From: a virus
Reading direction: 5' to 3' (one strand)
DNA: 41,480 bases
IMG/VR virus record: IMGVR_UViG_3300018420_002746
Span: 1-41,480 of that record
Each line of letters begins with the position of its first letter. The stretch's first letter is position 1. The notes below the pieces were generated by a model, which was not told where the DNA came from, searched no databases, and was given only the letters and a program-made list of their open reading frames with translations. This document shows positions 33,409 through 40,258 of this stretch, in pieces. The position numbers and the translations under genes are program-made.

Positions 33409-33417
33409 GATAAATAC
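33409..33417 (+). promoter_or_regulatory. Late-type promoter box for the diiron gene
   Basis: GATAAATAC followed by TAGTAG, same context as at 6108. The ATG at 33462 follows a leader with AAGGAG. Confidence 0.6.
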
Positions 33418-33461
33418 TAGTAGTGATTATTTTAATTACTACAACCCTTAAGGAGAATAAT

Positions 33462-34160
33462 ATGAAATCAAACAAAGAATTTGTTGCTAGTATTGTCGAA
33501 GGCAATCAAGCATTATTCAAAGCAAGTCAACTTAACGTTGCAGAGTATTTCGACAACATGCCTGACGAGGATGCGTTGGTAGAACACTTTGTTGGACGTA
33601 TGGTTAACGAAAGAATGAACATGGTAGAGATTAGTAATAATATTGCATCTATGCCTGCTGATGCAGATCCTGTTGAACTTCAAAACTTAACTAAACAAGC
33701 AAACGATGAAGCAATTCATTTTCGTTTAGTAAAAGAAGTTATTGAACATATCAAAGGTGAAGAGATTGATGTTGCAGAAGCAATCGCCGCTGAAGAAGCA
33801 AAGCCTACTGCTAAAGGTGCAAGCCTTTTAGAAAAGTATGGTGCTGATTCTGATCCAGCCGCTCTTGCCGCATATCAATTAGTTGCAGAAGGTCGTGCAG
33901 AAGCCGTTTGGAACACAATGGCAGAAGTAATCGATGATGAGTTTATCTCAACTCGTTATGCTAAAATTGCTAAAGACGAAGGTTTCCACAGCACAATCGG
34001 CGCAATGAAGTTAGAAACTTTAGTCGGTGATGCTGAAACTCAAGCACGTATCGAAGAACTTGTTTCAAACATGCGTAAAGACTTGTATGAAATTTCATGC
34101 AAAAACACTAGCCATAATGCAGAAGGACAAAAATTAGTATCAGAAGCATACGGTTGGTAA
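33462..34160 (+). CDS. Ferritin-like diiron protein with possible capsid-targeting leader
   Basis: Encodes 232 residues from ATG 33462, chosen for its AAGGAG site; a GTG at 33423 would add 13 residues. It has two ExxH motifs on separate helices (Glu83-His86, 'NDEAIHF'; Glu173-His176, 'KDEGFHS') and carboxylates Glu50 and Glu143, the ligand set of ferritin-like four-helix diiron proteins. Possible activities include oxygenase, oxidase or iron storage. The N-terminus 'MKSNKEFVASIVEG' resembles the T4 leader (MKTYQEFIAE) and ends in IVE. Iron binding is a motif-based inference. Confidence 0.75.
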   Translation: MKSNKEFVASIVEGNQALFKASQLNVAEYFDNMPDEDALVEHFVGRMVNERMNMVEISNNIASMPADADPVELQNLTKQANDEAIHFRLVKEVIEHIKGEEIDVAEAIAAEEAKPTAKGASLLEKYGADSDPAALAAYQLVAEGRAEAVWNTMAEVIDDEFISTRYAKIAKDEGFHSTIGAMKLETLVGDAETQARIEELVSNMRKDLYEISCKNTSHNAEGQKLVSEAYGW

Positions 34161-34173
34161 GCAGAAGTATGTA

Positions 34174-34725
34174 GTGAATATCGGTCTATCACAGAGGATA
34201 TTACATTATAACAACGTGGCGTATGATTGCTTAGAACACGGTTGGTACAGCCTGTTAAGTGATCATACGTTTTTTTATATCCCTAACATAATAGAACAAG
34301 ACTATAAAAAATTAGTTAGAGATTTAGACTTAGTAATCTTAACAGGTGGAGACGCAAGTCCTCAAAGAATACTAGTCGAAACAAAAGTATTAACGCAATG
34401 TTATATACAAGACAAACCTGTATTAGGAGTTTGTCACGGTGCATTTCTTATTAACGAATTAGAGCAAGGAGTTAATAGCACAATAGAAAATCATTACGAT
34501 ACTACTCACGGGATTATTTTAGAAGGTGAGAAGTACGAAGTAAATAGTTTTCACATGAATCAGTTAAAGGAAGTTGGCGCAGATTTAAATGCTATTGCAC
34601 ACGCCGATGATGGAAGTATTGAAGCATTTAGACACAAAAACAGAAAACTTTGGGGACTAGTTTGGCATCCTGAAAGAATGCAAGATCCTGTTTTACCTGA
34701 CGACCTTAGGAGTTTTATACTATGA
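34174..34725 (+). CDS. Class I glutamine amidotransferase / gamma-glutamyl hydrolase
   Basis: Encodes 183 residues with a GTG start. Catalytic Cys87 lies in 'LGVCHGAFLI'; His165 and Glu167 lie in 'VWHPERM', giving a complete triad. Similarity of 'NSFHMNQLKEVG' and 'DGSIEAF' to the C26/PuuD subgroup favours a hydrolase of gamma-glutamyl compounds or an amide donor. The Campylobacter capsule enzyme Cj1417 is in this subgroup and acts on gamma-glutamyl-CDP-amidate. It overlaps the next gene (ATGA), so the two are probably a functional pair. Substrate is inferred. Confidence 0.82.
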   Translation: MNIGLSQRILHYNNVAYDCLEHGWYSLLSDHTFFYIPNIIEQDYKKLVRDLDLVILTGGDASPQRILVETKVLTQCYIQDKPVLGVCHGAFLINELEQGVNSTIENHYDTTHGIILEGEKYEVNSFHMNQLKEVGADLNAIAHADDGSIEAFRHKNRKLWGLVWHPERMQDPVLPDDLRSFIL

Positions 34726-35498
34726 GAGTATTAATATTTGGTCTACCCGGAAGTGGTAAGACATATCTAGCAAAACGACTAGTTGAATACTTAGGTGACA
34801 ATGTTGCCTGGTTTAATGCTGATCAGGTTCGCAGTGATGTAAATGACTGGGACTTTTCAGAAGAAGGTAGATTAAGACAAAAACAAAGAATAGATAATCT
34901 TTGTAAAGAAGCCGAAGACAATGGTAAAATTGCAATCGCAGATTTTATTTGTCCTTTTAAAAAAGCAAGAAAAGAATTTAGTGCTGATTATGAAATCTTT
35001 GTCGATACAATTGAAGAAGGTATATTTGAAGACACAAATCAAATATTTGAAAGACCAATTGCTACAGACTATAATATACATGAAAAACGAGGTGATATAG
35101 ATGCAAAAATTATTGCATATGAAATAGGACAAAGATTTATATGGGATAATACAGCACCTACAACTCAAATGTTAGGTAGATGGCAACCATGGCATGGAGG
35201 ACATCAAGCATTATTTGATAGAGCAATAGCAAAACACGGACAAGTTTTTTTAATGGTCAGAGATATGCCCATAGATATTAATAATCCTTTTCCGGCGTAT
35301 GAAGTAGTAGAAAATTTACAACAAGTTTTATACAAACATGCAGGAAAAGTAAAAATACAAGTTGTGCCTAACTTATTAAACATCACATATGGTAGAGATG
35401 TAGGATACAAAATCGAACAAGAAACGTTTGAACGTGAAGTACATGATATAAGTGCAACTAGAATACGTGAACAAATGAGACAAGACGGAGTATTATAA
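34722..35498 (+). CDS. APS-kinase-like P-loop kinase fused to HxGH nucleotidyltransferase
   Basis: Encodes 258 residues. Residues 1-125: Walker A GLPGSGKT (7-14), then 'FNADQVRSDVNDWDFSEEG', which matches the adenylylsulfate-kinase pattern DGDxxRxxxNxxLGFS. Residues 148-258: a short nucleotidyltransferase with 'GRWQPWHGGH' (HGGH 158-161) and 'ISATRIR' (243-249). So one protein has a kinase and a nucleotide-transfer step. The second domain is far too short for ATP sulfurylase and looks more like NMN or glycerol-phosphate-type transferases. Substrates are unknown; a phosphorylated small molecule activated for surface attachment is suggested by the neighbours. Confidence 0.83.
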   Translation: MRVLIFGLPGSGKTYLAKRLVEYLGDNVAWFNADQVRSDVNDWDFSEEGRLRQKQRIDNLCKEAEDNGKIAIADFICPFKKARKEFSADYEIFVDTIEEGIFEDTNQIFERPIATDYNIHEKRGDIDAKIIAYEIGQRFIWDNTAPTTQMLGRWQPWHGGHQALFDRAIAKHGQVFLMVRDMPIDINNPFPAYEVVENLQQVLYKHAGKVKIQVVPNLLNITYGRDVGYKIEQETFEREVHDISATRIREQMRQDGVL

Positions 35499-36169
35499 TG
35501 AAAGGAATGGTAAACGTTTTTGGAACGTTAGACATAAAAGATCGTTACAACATGACGATTATCAAATTAGAAGCCAATGAACTTAAGACTTATAAACCAA
35601 TTGGTATGGCGTATGTTATGTTAAGAAATGCTAGTTTTGAAAGCAATAACATTACATTAACAAATAAAAATGCATGTGTCAATACAGGAGATAATTTTAC
35701 AATATCTTGCGGAGAACAAGGCTCTGCATGTATCGTTGAGTTTCCAGGACTTAGTTTATTAGAAAGTCGCATTTTTATACAAGAATGTTTAGACATAGGT
35801 AACTTAAGTTATATGGACGGCGGCACAAATACTACAGCAATCAATCCAGGTAGATTAGGTGACCCTGTTATTAACTATGTGCATTTTCCTGCAGGTATGT
35901 ATCAGACATTACACACGCACCCTTCTCACAGAGTTGGACTAGTCATCAAAGGCAATGGCAAGATAGAATTAGACAACAAAGAATTTTATGATGTCAACGA
36001 AGGCGAAGTATTTTTCATGCGTAGAAATTGTTTACATAACTTTATCTGTGACAAAGACGAAGATGTAATCGTGTTTGTATGGGCGCCAGACAGTGGTACA
36101 GGCCCTACAGATGAAATTAACCCATTAAAAATTAGAACATATGTTGGACAGCAAAGATATCACAAGTAA
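35498..36169 (+). CDS. Cupin-domain protein
   Basis: Encodes 223 residues, sharing one base with the previous stop. The C-terminal half is a cupin: 'LHTHPSHRVGLVIKGNG' (His139, 141, 144) and 'GEVFFMRRNCLHNF' (His180), which gives a metal site. The N-terminal 100 residues are a second, motif-poor beta domain. Cupins act as isomerases, dioxygenases or sugar-binding proteins. In a cluster with a nucleotidyltransferase and oxygenase, small-molecule or sugar modification is plausible. Confidence 0.82.
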   Translation: MKGMVNVFGTLDIKDRYNMTIIKLEANELKTYKPIGMAYVMLRNASFESNNITLTNKNACVNTGDNFTISCGEQGSACIVEFPGLSLLESRIFIQECLDIGNLSYMDGGTNTTAINPGRLGDPVINYVHFPAGMYQTLHTHPSHRVGLVIKGNGKIELDNKEFYDVNEGEVFFMRRNCLHNFICDKDEDVIVFVWAPDSGTGPTDEINPLKIRTYVGQQRYHK

Positions 36170-36806
36170 AAAAATCTTAATCATTACAGGTCCACAAGGG
36201 TCTGGTAATCATTTATTCAGTAGACTGTTTAGTTTACATGATGACGTAGGCGGCTGGGAAGAATTAAATGAAAAGTATTGGGTACCCAGTGATGAAGAAA
36301 CATTTGCTGAGTATTGGGTTTATCCTGAACGTCTAAAAGATTTTGATTTTAGTAAACATAATTACTGGGTAGCAAACGTCAGTTGTCCATTCATGTACGA
36401 TGGCACACGTTATACACCTAAAATAAAAGAGTTTGCAGACGAATGTATTAAACTAGGCATTGATGTTACAATAGGTATAATCGTAAGAGATAAAAACATA
36501 AACGTAGAACAACAGAAAAGAGTTAGAAAAGAAGTAACTCTGCCGATAGCACTTAACTATTACTATACAAATCTATTAGATTATAATGTGCATTTCTTAG
36601 ACCATGAAGCATTCTTTTTACATAAGGCTTATTATCTAAGATATGTAAGTAAAATTTTAGACTTTCCAGTTGCATATGATAATCCAGATATAATGAAATT
36701 TATTTGGGAAGATGCAAATCATAAGTATGTCAAATATGTAGACGAACATTGGCTTGACAAAGAGGTGTGGGACGGTATTAGAACTAAGGAAGAAAGAAAC
36801 GTATGA
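36141..36806 (+). CDS. Sulfotransferase-like P-loop protein
   Basis: Encodes 221 residues and overlaps the cupin gene by 29 bases, an unusually long overlap; no alternative ATG fits better. The N-terminus 'LIITGPQGSGNHLFSRLF' has the GSGNxxLxxLF form of the sulfotransferase 5'-phosphosulfate loop rather than a kinase Walker A, as it lacks the Lys. The rest is helical and aromatic-rich with 'GIIVRDKNIN' that could be the 3'-phosphate site. PAPS-dependent sulfation is inferred, not shown. Confidence 0.6.
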   Translation: MLDSKDITSKKILIITGPQGSGNHLFSRLFSLHDDVGGWEELNEKYWVPSDEETFAEYWVYPERLKDFDFSKHNYWVANVSCPFMYDGTRYTPKIKEFADECIKLGIDVTIGIIVRDKNINVEQQKRVRKEVTLPIALNYYYTNLLDYNVHFLDHEAFFLHKAYYLRYVSKILDFPVAYDNPDIMKFIWEDANHKYVKYVDEHWLDKEVWDGIRTKEERNV

Positions 36807-37423
36807 AATATATTTTTGTAGCAGGGGCACCCGGATCTAAATGGAGTAGTGTATGTAAAAACATCTACTACAGTGATTCTATAGATCAAAGTGATGCTAG
36901 TGAAGACAGAGAGTATTGGCATGATGCTAGTGGGCAACTAGACTTAATGCATATTGGTGCATACTTTGATCCAGGTATGGAGTTCGGAGATTTCTTTTTG
37001 TTTCTTAACAAGTATACAAAAGAAGAATGTGAAGCAGAGTTTGATAGACCTTTTTCAGGCGAAGGTGTGCGTATTATTAAGAGTCATGTGTTCGCACATC
37101 ACATAGACTTTCTAAAAGATAACTGGCCAGACTGCCCTATTGTTTTAGTTCACAGAGATAATGATGCATGTTTGGGTTGGTGGGTAAGATGTGGACACTT
37201 TGATATTACATACCCTCTCTATCATAAATATTATGTGAATTTAAGAGAAATGAGTAAGATTGTAGACGATCAAAACAGAGATATCGTCAATGCATGGAAA
37301 AGATATGGTGGCATTAGCCCGAAAGATAATTTAGATTTAGCAGATATATTAAAAATCAATAGGCCACCAGAAGAATATCAGCAAGACTACAATCTAAAAG
37401 ATATTGGAATAAAAGTAATATGA
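36803..37423 (+). CDS. Second sulfotransferase-like protein
   Basis: Encodes 206 residues, coupled to the previous gene by ATGA. 'IFVAGAPGSKWSSV' (8-15 loop) and 'RIIKSHVFAHHIDFLKDNWP' followed by 'IVLVHRDNDACLGWW' match the sulfotransferase layout: loop for phosphosulfate, 'KSH' substrate region, then RD..A.S-like 3'-phosphate site. Similar proteins occur in marine T4-like phages. Activity is inferred from this pattern. Confidence 0.62.
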   Translation: MKYIFVAGAPGSKWSSVCKNIYYSDSIDQSDASEDREYWHDASGQLDLMHIGAYFDPGMEFGDFFLFLNKYTKEECEAEFDRPFSGEGVRIIKSHVFAHHIDFLKDNWPDCPIVLVHRDNDACLGWWVRCGHFDITYPLYHKYYVNLREMSKIVDDQNRDIVNAWKRYGGISPKDNLDLADILKINRPPEEYQQDYNLKDIGIKVI

Positions 37424-38091
37424 CACAAAGCAGTTGGGAACAATTAAAACAAAGAAGCAATTATCACTTTGACCCTGATTTGATGCATCCTCTCTATGAT
37501 ACAGTCGATAGAGTAGGCGTAATTGATTTGAGTAGCATCACACAAGAAGAATTAGACAAAGTTGTAGCAGAGTCTAAAGAAGCAACATGGCGTACGAGAG
37601 GCAACCCTAAAAAAGAATCTAAAGTCAGAGGAGAAGATGAATTTAAGACTGAAGACTATGACTTAGAAAAGACAGGTTATGGTATTGACTATGTTGTCAG
37701 TAATCTTAACTGGGAAGTGCCACCAAACATACAAGCAATTGCAGATCAGTTTGGTTTAGATGATATGATGACTAGAATTCATGTACAAAATCCAGGTCAA
37801 GTATGGAACTTGCACATGGACAAATTAGAAAAATGGAACTTTGAAGACCCAAGTACTGTAGAAAGATACATGATTCAATTATCTGATTGGAGACCCGGTC
37901 AATGGTTTAGTTATGGTAACTATACTTTTGAGCATTGGAAAGCAGGAGATGTGACTACATTTAGATGGCAAGATGTTCCTCACTCAACTGCAAACGCAGG
38001 TCATCACCCTCGTATTACTTTACAAGTTACTGGAGTTCGTACTGATAAATCTAAAGAGTTTATACGATTGTTACGAAAAGGAGAGTTATAA
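37420..38091 (+). CDS. 2OG-Fe(II) oxygenase (aspartyl-hydroxylase-like)
   Basis: Encodes 223 residues, overlapping the previous gene by ATGA. The iron triad and 2-oxoglutarate residue are visible: His132-x-Asp134 ('WNLHMDKLE'), His188 ('DVPHSTANAGHH') and Arg198 ('PRITLQV'). Such enzymes are frequent in marine phages; substrates include proteins, nucleobases and small molecules. Its stop codon lies inside a palindromic terminator shared with the convergent gene. Substrate unknown. Confidence 0.85.
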   Translation: MTQSSWEQLKQRSNYHFDPDLMHPLYDTVDRVGVIDLSSITQEELDKVVAESKEATWRTRGNPKKESKVRGEDEFKTEDYDLEKTGYGIDYVVSNLNWEVPPNIQAIADQFGLDDMMTRIHVQNPGQVWNLHMDKLEKWNFEDPSTVERYMIQLSDWRPGQWFSYGNYTFEHWKAGDVTTFRWQDVPHSTANAGHHPRITLQVTGVRTDKSKEFIRLLRKGEL

Positions 38092-38100
38092 CTCTCTTTT
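38081..38100. terminator. Bidirectional palindromic terminator containing two stop codons
   Basis: GAGAGTTATAACTCTC (38081-38096) is a perfect 16-bp palindrome with T4 on the plus side and T4 (CCTTTTC) on the minus side. Both convergent genes end in it with the same codons, GAG TTA TAA. Confidence 0.65.
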
Positions 38101-38352
38101 GTTGACATCCTTGCAGATTTCTTTTGCAAGATCACTACCAGTTGTCACAAACAAAAACGGAAAGAACGCATGTATGATAACAGCAAGGCCTGTTAATAGC
38201 ATACTTACACCATAGTACAATGCACAACTTAAATGTTCCGTGTATGTTTCACCCAAAGAGTGTGGATGTTCTGTAAATTTGTTTCGGAGTTTATTGAAAA
38301 ACGTGATTGTTTTGCTCTCCGTATATTTTAATATACTTGCCGGCAATTTCAT
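38086..38352 (-). CDS. DUF6356-like small membrane protein
   Basis: Encodes 88 residues. The sequence 'EHPHSLGETYTEHLSCALYYG' followed by a transmembrane helix (about 45-69, 'GLAVIIHAFFPFLF') matches DUF6356, a family I know mainly from alphaproteobacteria. The predicted start overlaps the upstream peptidase gene by 62 bases, which is long for this genome, so the true start may be further in. The role is unknown; host-like origin is possible. One transmembrane helix is visible. Confidence 0.65.
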   Translation of the reverse strand: MKLPASILKYTESKTITFFNKLRNKFTEHPHSLGETYTEHLSCALYYGVSMLLTGLAVIIHAFFPFLFVTTGSDLAKEICKDVNKREL

Positions 38353-38830
38353 CTGCTTCTGATTCTATAGGAGACCCTGGATAACTTGAATTGGGTGTGA
38401 TTAAACCTTTTTCTCCTTGTCTGATATGAACAAGTTCATGGAATACTGTTCTAAGAATATCAATTAGATTTCTGTTGCCATAGACCCAAATCTCGTCAGA
38501 ACCAAGTTCGTGTCTACCCGTATGATGACCGTCTTGTGCCTCTTGTGTATCATAACTTAACTTGACTTTAGGCATATTTTCAATTTTTAAAACATTACCC
38601 ATCCAATGTGCGGCTTTTGTTACTTCATCCTCAATGTTTAAACCATCATCAAACATTTGATCAGAAGCAGTTAATTCTTGTCTTGCTTTGTGTGCTTGTT
38701 TGGCAGCCTGCTTGGCATTACGATAAATTTTACCTTTTTCGTCTACGTTATATTGATCACTCTTAATCTTGGGAAGTCTGTTTTCCAAGTCTTTAAGCGG
38801 ATCTTCATTGATAAATTGATAGGCTCTCAT
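38291..38830 (-). CDS. HEXXH metallopeptidase with capsid-targeting leader
   Basis: Encodes 179 residues. The start at 38830 is chosen because a late promoter box (38836-38843, minus strand) is five bases upstream and because the protein then opens 'MRAYQFINED', very close to the T4 leader. The active site 'TVFHELVHIRQG' (HELVH 131-135) and the third-ligand region 'ESEADEIAGKY' (about 156-166) are typical gluzincin-type zinc peptidase features. Residues 35-55 are a Lys/Ala helix. Protease activity is likely; packaging is inferred from the leader. Confidence 0.78.
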   Translation of the reverse strand: MRAYQFINEDPLKDLENRLPKIKSDQYNVDEKGKIYRNAKQAAKQAHKARQELTASDQMFDDGLNIEDEVTKAAHWMGNVLKIENMPKVKLSYDTQEAQDGHHTGRHELGSDEIWVYGNRNLIDILRTVFHELVHIRQGEKGLITPNSSYPGSPIESEADEIAGKYIKIYGEQNNHVFQ

Positions 38831-38835
38831 ACTAT

Positions 38836-38843
38836 TATTTATC
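38836..38843 (-). promoter_or_regulatory. Late-type promoter box for the metallopeptidase
   Basis: GATAAATA on the minus strand, five bases before the ATG (spacing as at 6121 and 30818). Predicts a leaderless late mRNA. Confidence 0.6.
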
Positions 38844-38870
38844 AATAATTGCTTTTGGGAAATGTTTTGC

Positions 38871-38899
38871 TTGACTCTAACCGTATTAAATATTACAAT
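38871..38899 (+). promoter_or_regulatory. Sigma70-like promoter, leaderless
   Basis: TTGACT (38871-38876), 17-base spacer, TACAAT (38894-38899). The ATG at 38907 is 7 bases downstream, so the transcript should start at the codon. Confidence 0.65.
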
Positions 38900-38906
38900 A
38901 GAACAC

Positions 38907-39128
38907 ATGATATTACCTGAAGTTGAAAAAGCACTACATATCATTTGGGAACTAGAGTATGAAATGTTGAATGAAAGAAACTGTGGTTACACGGGTTCAG
39001 ACATGAAAAAGAAACTCTGGCAGATCAAAATGAGAGTAGACAAAGCAATTGCAAAGGCCCCGGTCTATCATGGTGACCCAAACTACGAACAAGAATATCT
39101 TGTAGCAAAAATTAAAGGCGAAGTATGA
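38907..39128 (+). CDS. Small hypothetical helical protein
   Basis: Encodes 73 residues; the start at 38907 fits the promoter, whereas an upstream in-frame ATG at 38862 lies before the -35 box. No ribosome-binding site is visible. The sequence 'ALHIIWELEYEMLNERNCGYTG' and the following Lys-rich helix suggest a small helical protein. It overlaps the next gene by ATGA, so it may lead the dehydrogenase transcript. Function unknown. Confidence 0.7.
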   Translation: MILPEVEKALHIIWELEYEMLNERNCGYTGSDMKKKLWQIKMRVDKAIAKAPVYHGDPNYEQEYLVAKIKGEV

Positions 39129-39925
39129 AGTTAGGTATAATCGGTAAAGGGTTTGTTGGCTCCGCAGTCAGCAATGGTTTTACTAATGATACAGAACAAT
39201 TTATCGTTGACCCAGCAATTAATTCTCACACAATCAAAGATTTAGTAGAATGGAATCCAGACATGATATTTGTCTGTGTGCCTACTCCACAACAAGAATC
39301 ACATTTAGACGTAGATACTCACATAGTACGTGAAGTATTACTTAACATTGGACTTACAGACTATGCAAACGTTGTAGTAGTTAAATCTACTATTACTCCT
39401 AATCATCTAACGCAGTTTAAGAAACTTTTTAGTGGATTACGACTTGTATATAATCCTGAGTTCTTAACTGAAGCAAACAGTTTAGAAGACTTTATCAATC
39501 CAAATATGCAAATACTAGGTGGAGAGTTACAAGACTGCATCGAAGTAGAACAAGCATACATTCATCATAGTCAAGTCAAAATCGTACCCACATTCAAAAC
39601 AGACTTCACAACAGCAAGTCTAATCAAATACACAATTAACAGTTGGTTAGCAACGAAAGTATCATTCTTTAATGAATTATTTCATTTGCACCAATCAAGC
39701 AATGCAGAGACTACATGGGAGCAGTTTACTGACATGGTAAAACGTGACCCAAGAATAGGAGACAGTCATATGCAAGTCCCTGGACCAGATGGTAAGTTTG
39801 GTTTTGGTGGACACTGTTTTCCGAAAGATACAAAAGCATTGTTATATTATTCTAAACTAGAGGGGGCGCCGCTCACTCTATTAGAAAATGTCATCCAACA
39901 AAACGATGACGACAGAAACGGGTAA
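39125..39925 (+). CDS. ugd: UDP-glucose/GDP-mannose dehydrogenase-like protein, short form
   Basis: Encodes 266 residues, versus 390-450 for the usual enzyme. Present: NAD-binding 'GIIGKGFVGSAV' (7-12), 'VCVPTP', 'YNPEFLTEANSLEDFINP', 'KYTINSWLATK' (Lys168, Asn172) and the catalytic 'GFGGHCFPKD' (Cys231). The C-terminal sugar-nucleotide-binding domain is missing. Short forms like this are known to me from marine phages. It would oxidise the C6 of a UDP- or GDP-sugar to the uronic acid, if substrate binding survives the truncation. Confidence 0.85.
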   Translation: MKLGIIGKGFVGSAVSNGFTNDTEQFIVDPAINSHTIKDLVEWNPDMIFVCVPTPQQESHLDVDTHIVREVLLNIGLTDYANVVVVKSTITPNHLTQFKKLFSGLRLVYNPEFLTEANSLEDFINPNMQILGGELQDCIEVEQAYIHHSQVKIVPTFKTDFTTASLIKYTINSWLATKVSFFNELFHLHQSSNAETTWEQFTDMVKRDPRIGDSHMQVPGPDGKFGFGGHCFPKDTKALLYYSKLEGAPLTLLENVIQQNDDDRNG

Positions 39926-39933
39926 ATATACCC
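39920..39933. repeat. Small inverted repeat beside the dsbA promoter
   Basis: GGGTA-AATA-TACCC, ending directly before the TTGACA of the next promoter and covering the stop codon upstream. Could be an operator; no T-run for a terminator. Confidence 0.4.
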
Positions 39934-39962
39934 TTGACAACATACAGACTATTCTGTATACT
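39934..39962 (+). promoter_or_regulatory. Sigma70 promoter for the DsbA-like gene
   Basis: TTGACA (39934-39939), 17-base spacer, TATACT (39957-39962). The ATG at 39998 follows a 35-base gap with AGGAGA. Confidence 0.85.
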
Positions 39963-39997
39963 ATATGCATAGATTTACATAATCATAGGAGATAATA

Positions 39998-40258
39998 ATG
40001 GCAGGTAAATACTTTAATCCAGAGCAAGTTAATAAAATGAAGCAACTTGTTAATGAAGGCATGGCAGTAATGCAAGAAGTTGAGACACTTAACGGCGGAC
40101 TCAATGATACTGTAAAAGCAATCGCAGAAGAACTTGAAATCAAGCCTTCTATTCTTAAGAAAGCAATTAGAATTGCATACAAAAGCAATCTAATGGACAC
40201 AAATGCTGACCACGAACAACTGAACGATATCTTGGAGACTGTTGGTCGAACTCTTTAA
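39998..40258 (+). CDS. dsbA: DsbA-like double-stranded DNA-binding protein
   Basis: Encodes 86 residues, close to T4 DsbA (89), a DNA-binding protein that affects late transcription. The alignment I see is of pattern: '..GGLNDTVKAIAEELEIKPSI' against T4 'GYNELIKDIRIRAKDELGV', then a basic helix ('KKAIRIAYKSN') and a C-terminal 'LNDILETVGRTL' helix. A strong promoter precedes it. It lies upstream of gp43 in this phage. Identity rests on fold-level similarity, so moderate confidence. Confidence 0.65.
   Translation: MAGKYFNPEQVNKMKQLVNEGMAVMQEVETLNGGLNDTVKAIAEELEIKPSILKKAIRIAYKSNLMDTNADHEQLNDILETVGRTL

Noticed and set aside
33423-33461. GTG start adding 13 residues to the diiron protein
   Set aside because: It lies six bases after the late box and would be leaderless, but the ATG at 33462 has a strong AAGGAG and gives the leader-like sequence. 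Kept only as an alternative.
34872-35168. 98-codon minus-strand frame
   Set aside because: Phe/Cys/Ile-rich mirror of the AT-rich kinase gene; no start signals.
37973-38215. 80-codon plus-strand frame across the convergent gene end
   Set aside because: Overlaps the 2OG oxygenase in another frame and runs through the terminator.
38831-38944. Extended N-terminus for the metallopeptidase
   Set aside because: The extra region contains the late promoter box and the shorter start gives a typical leader.
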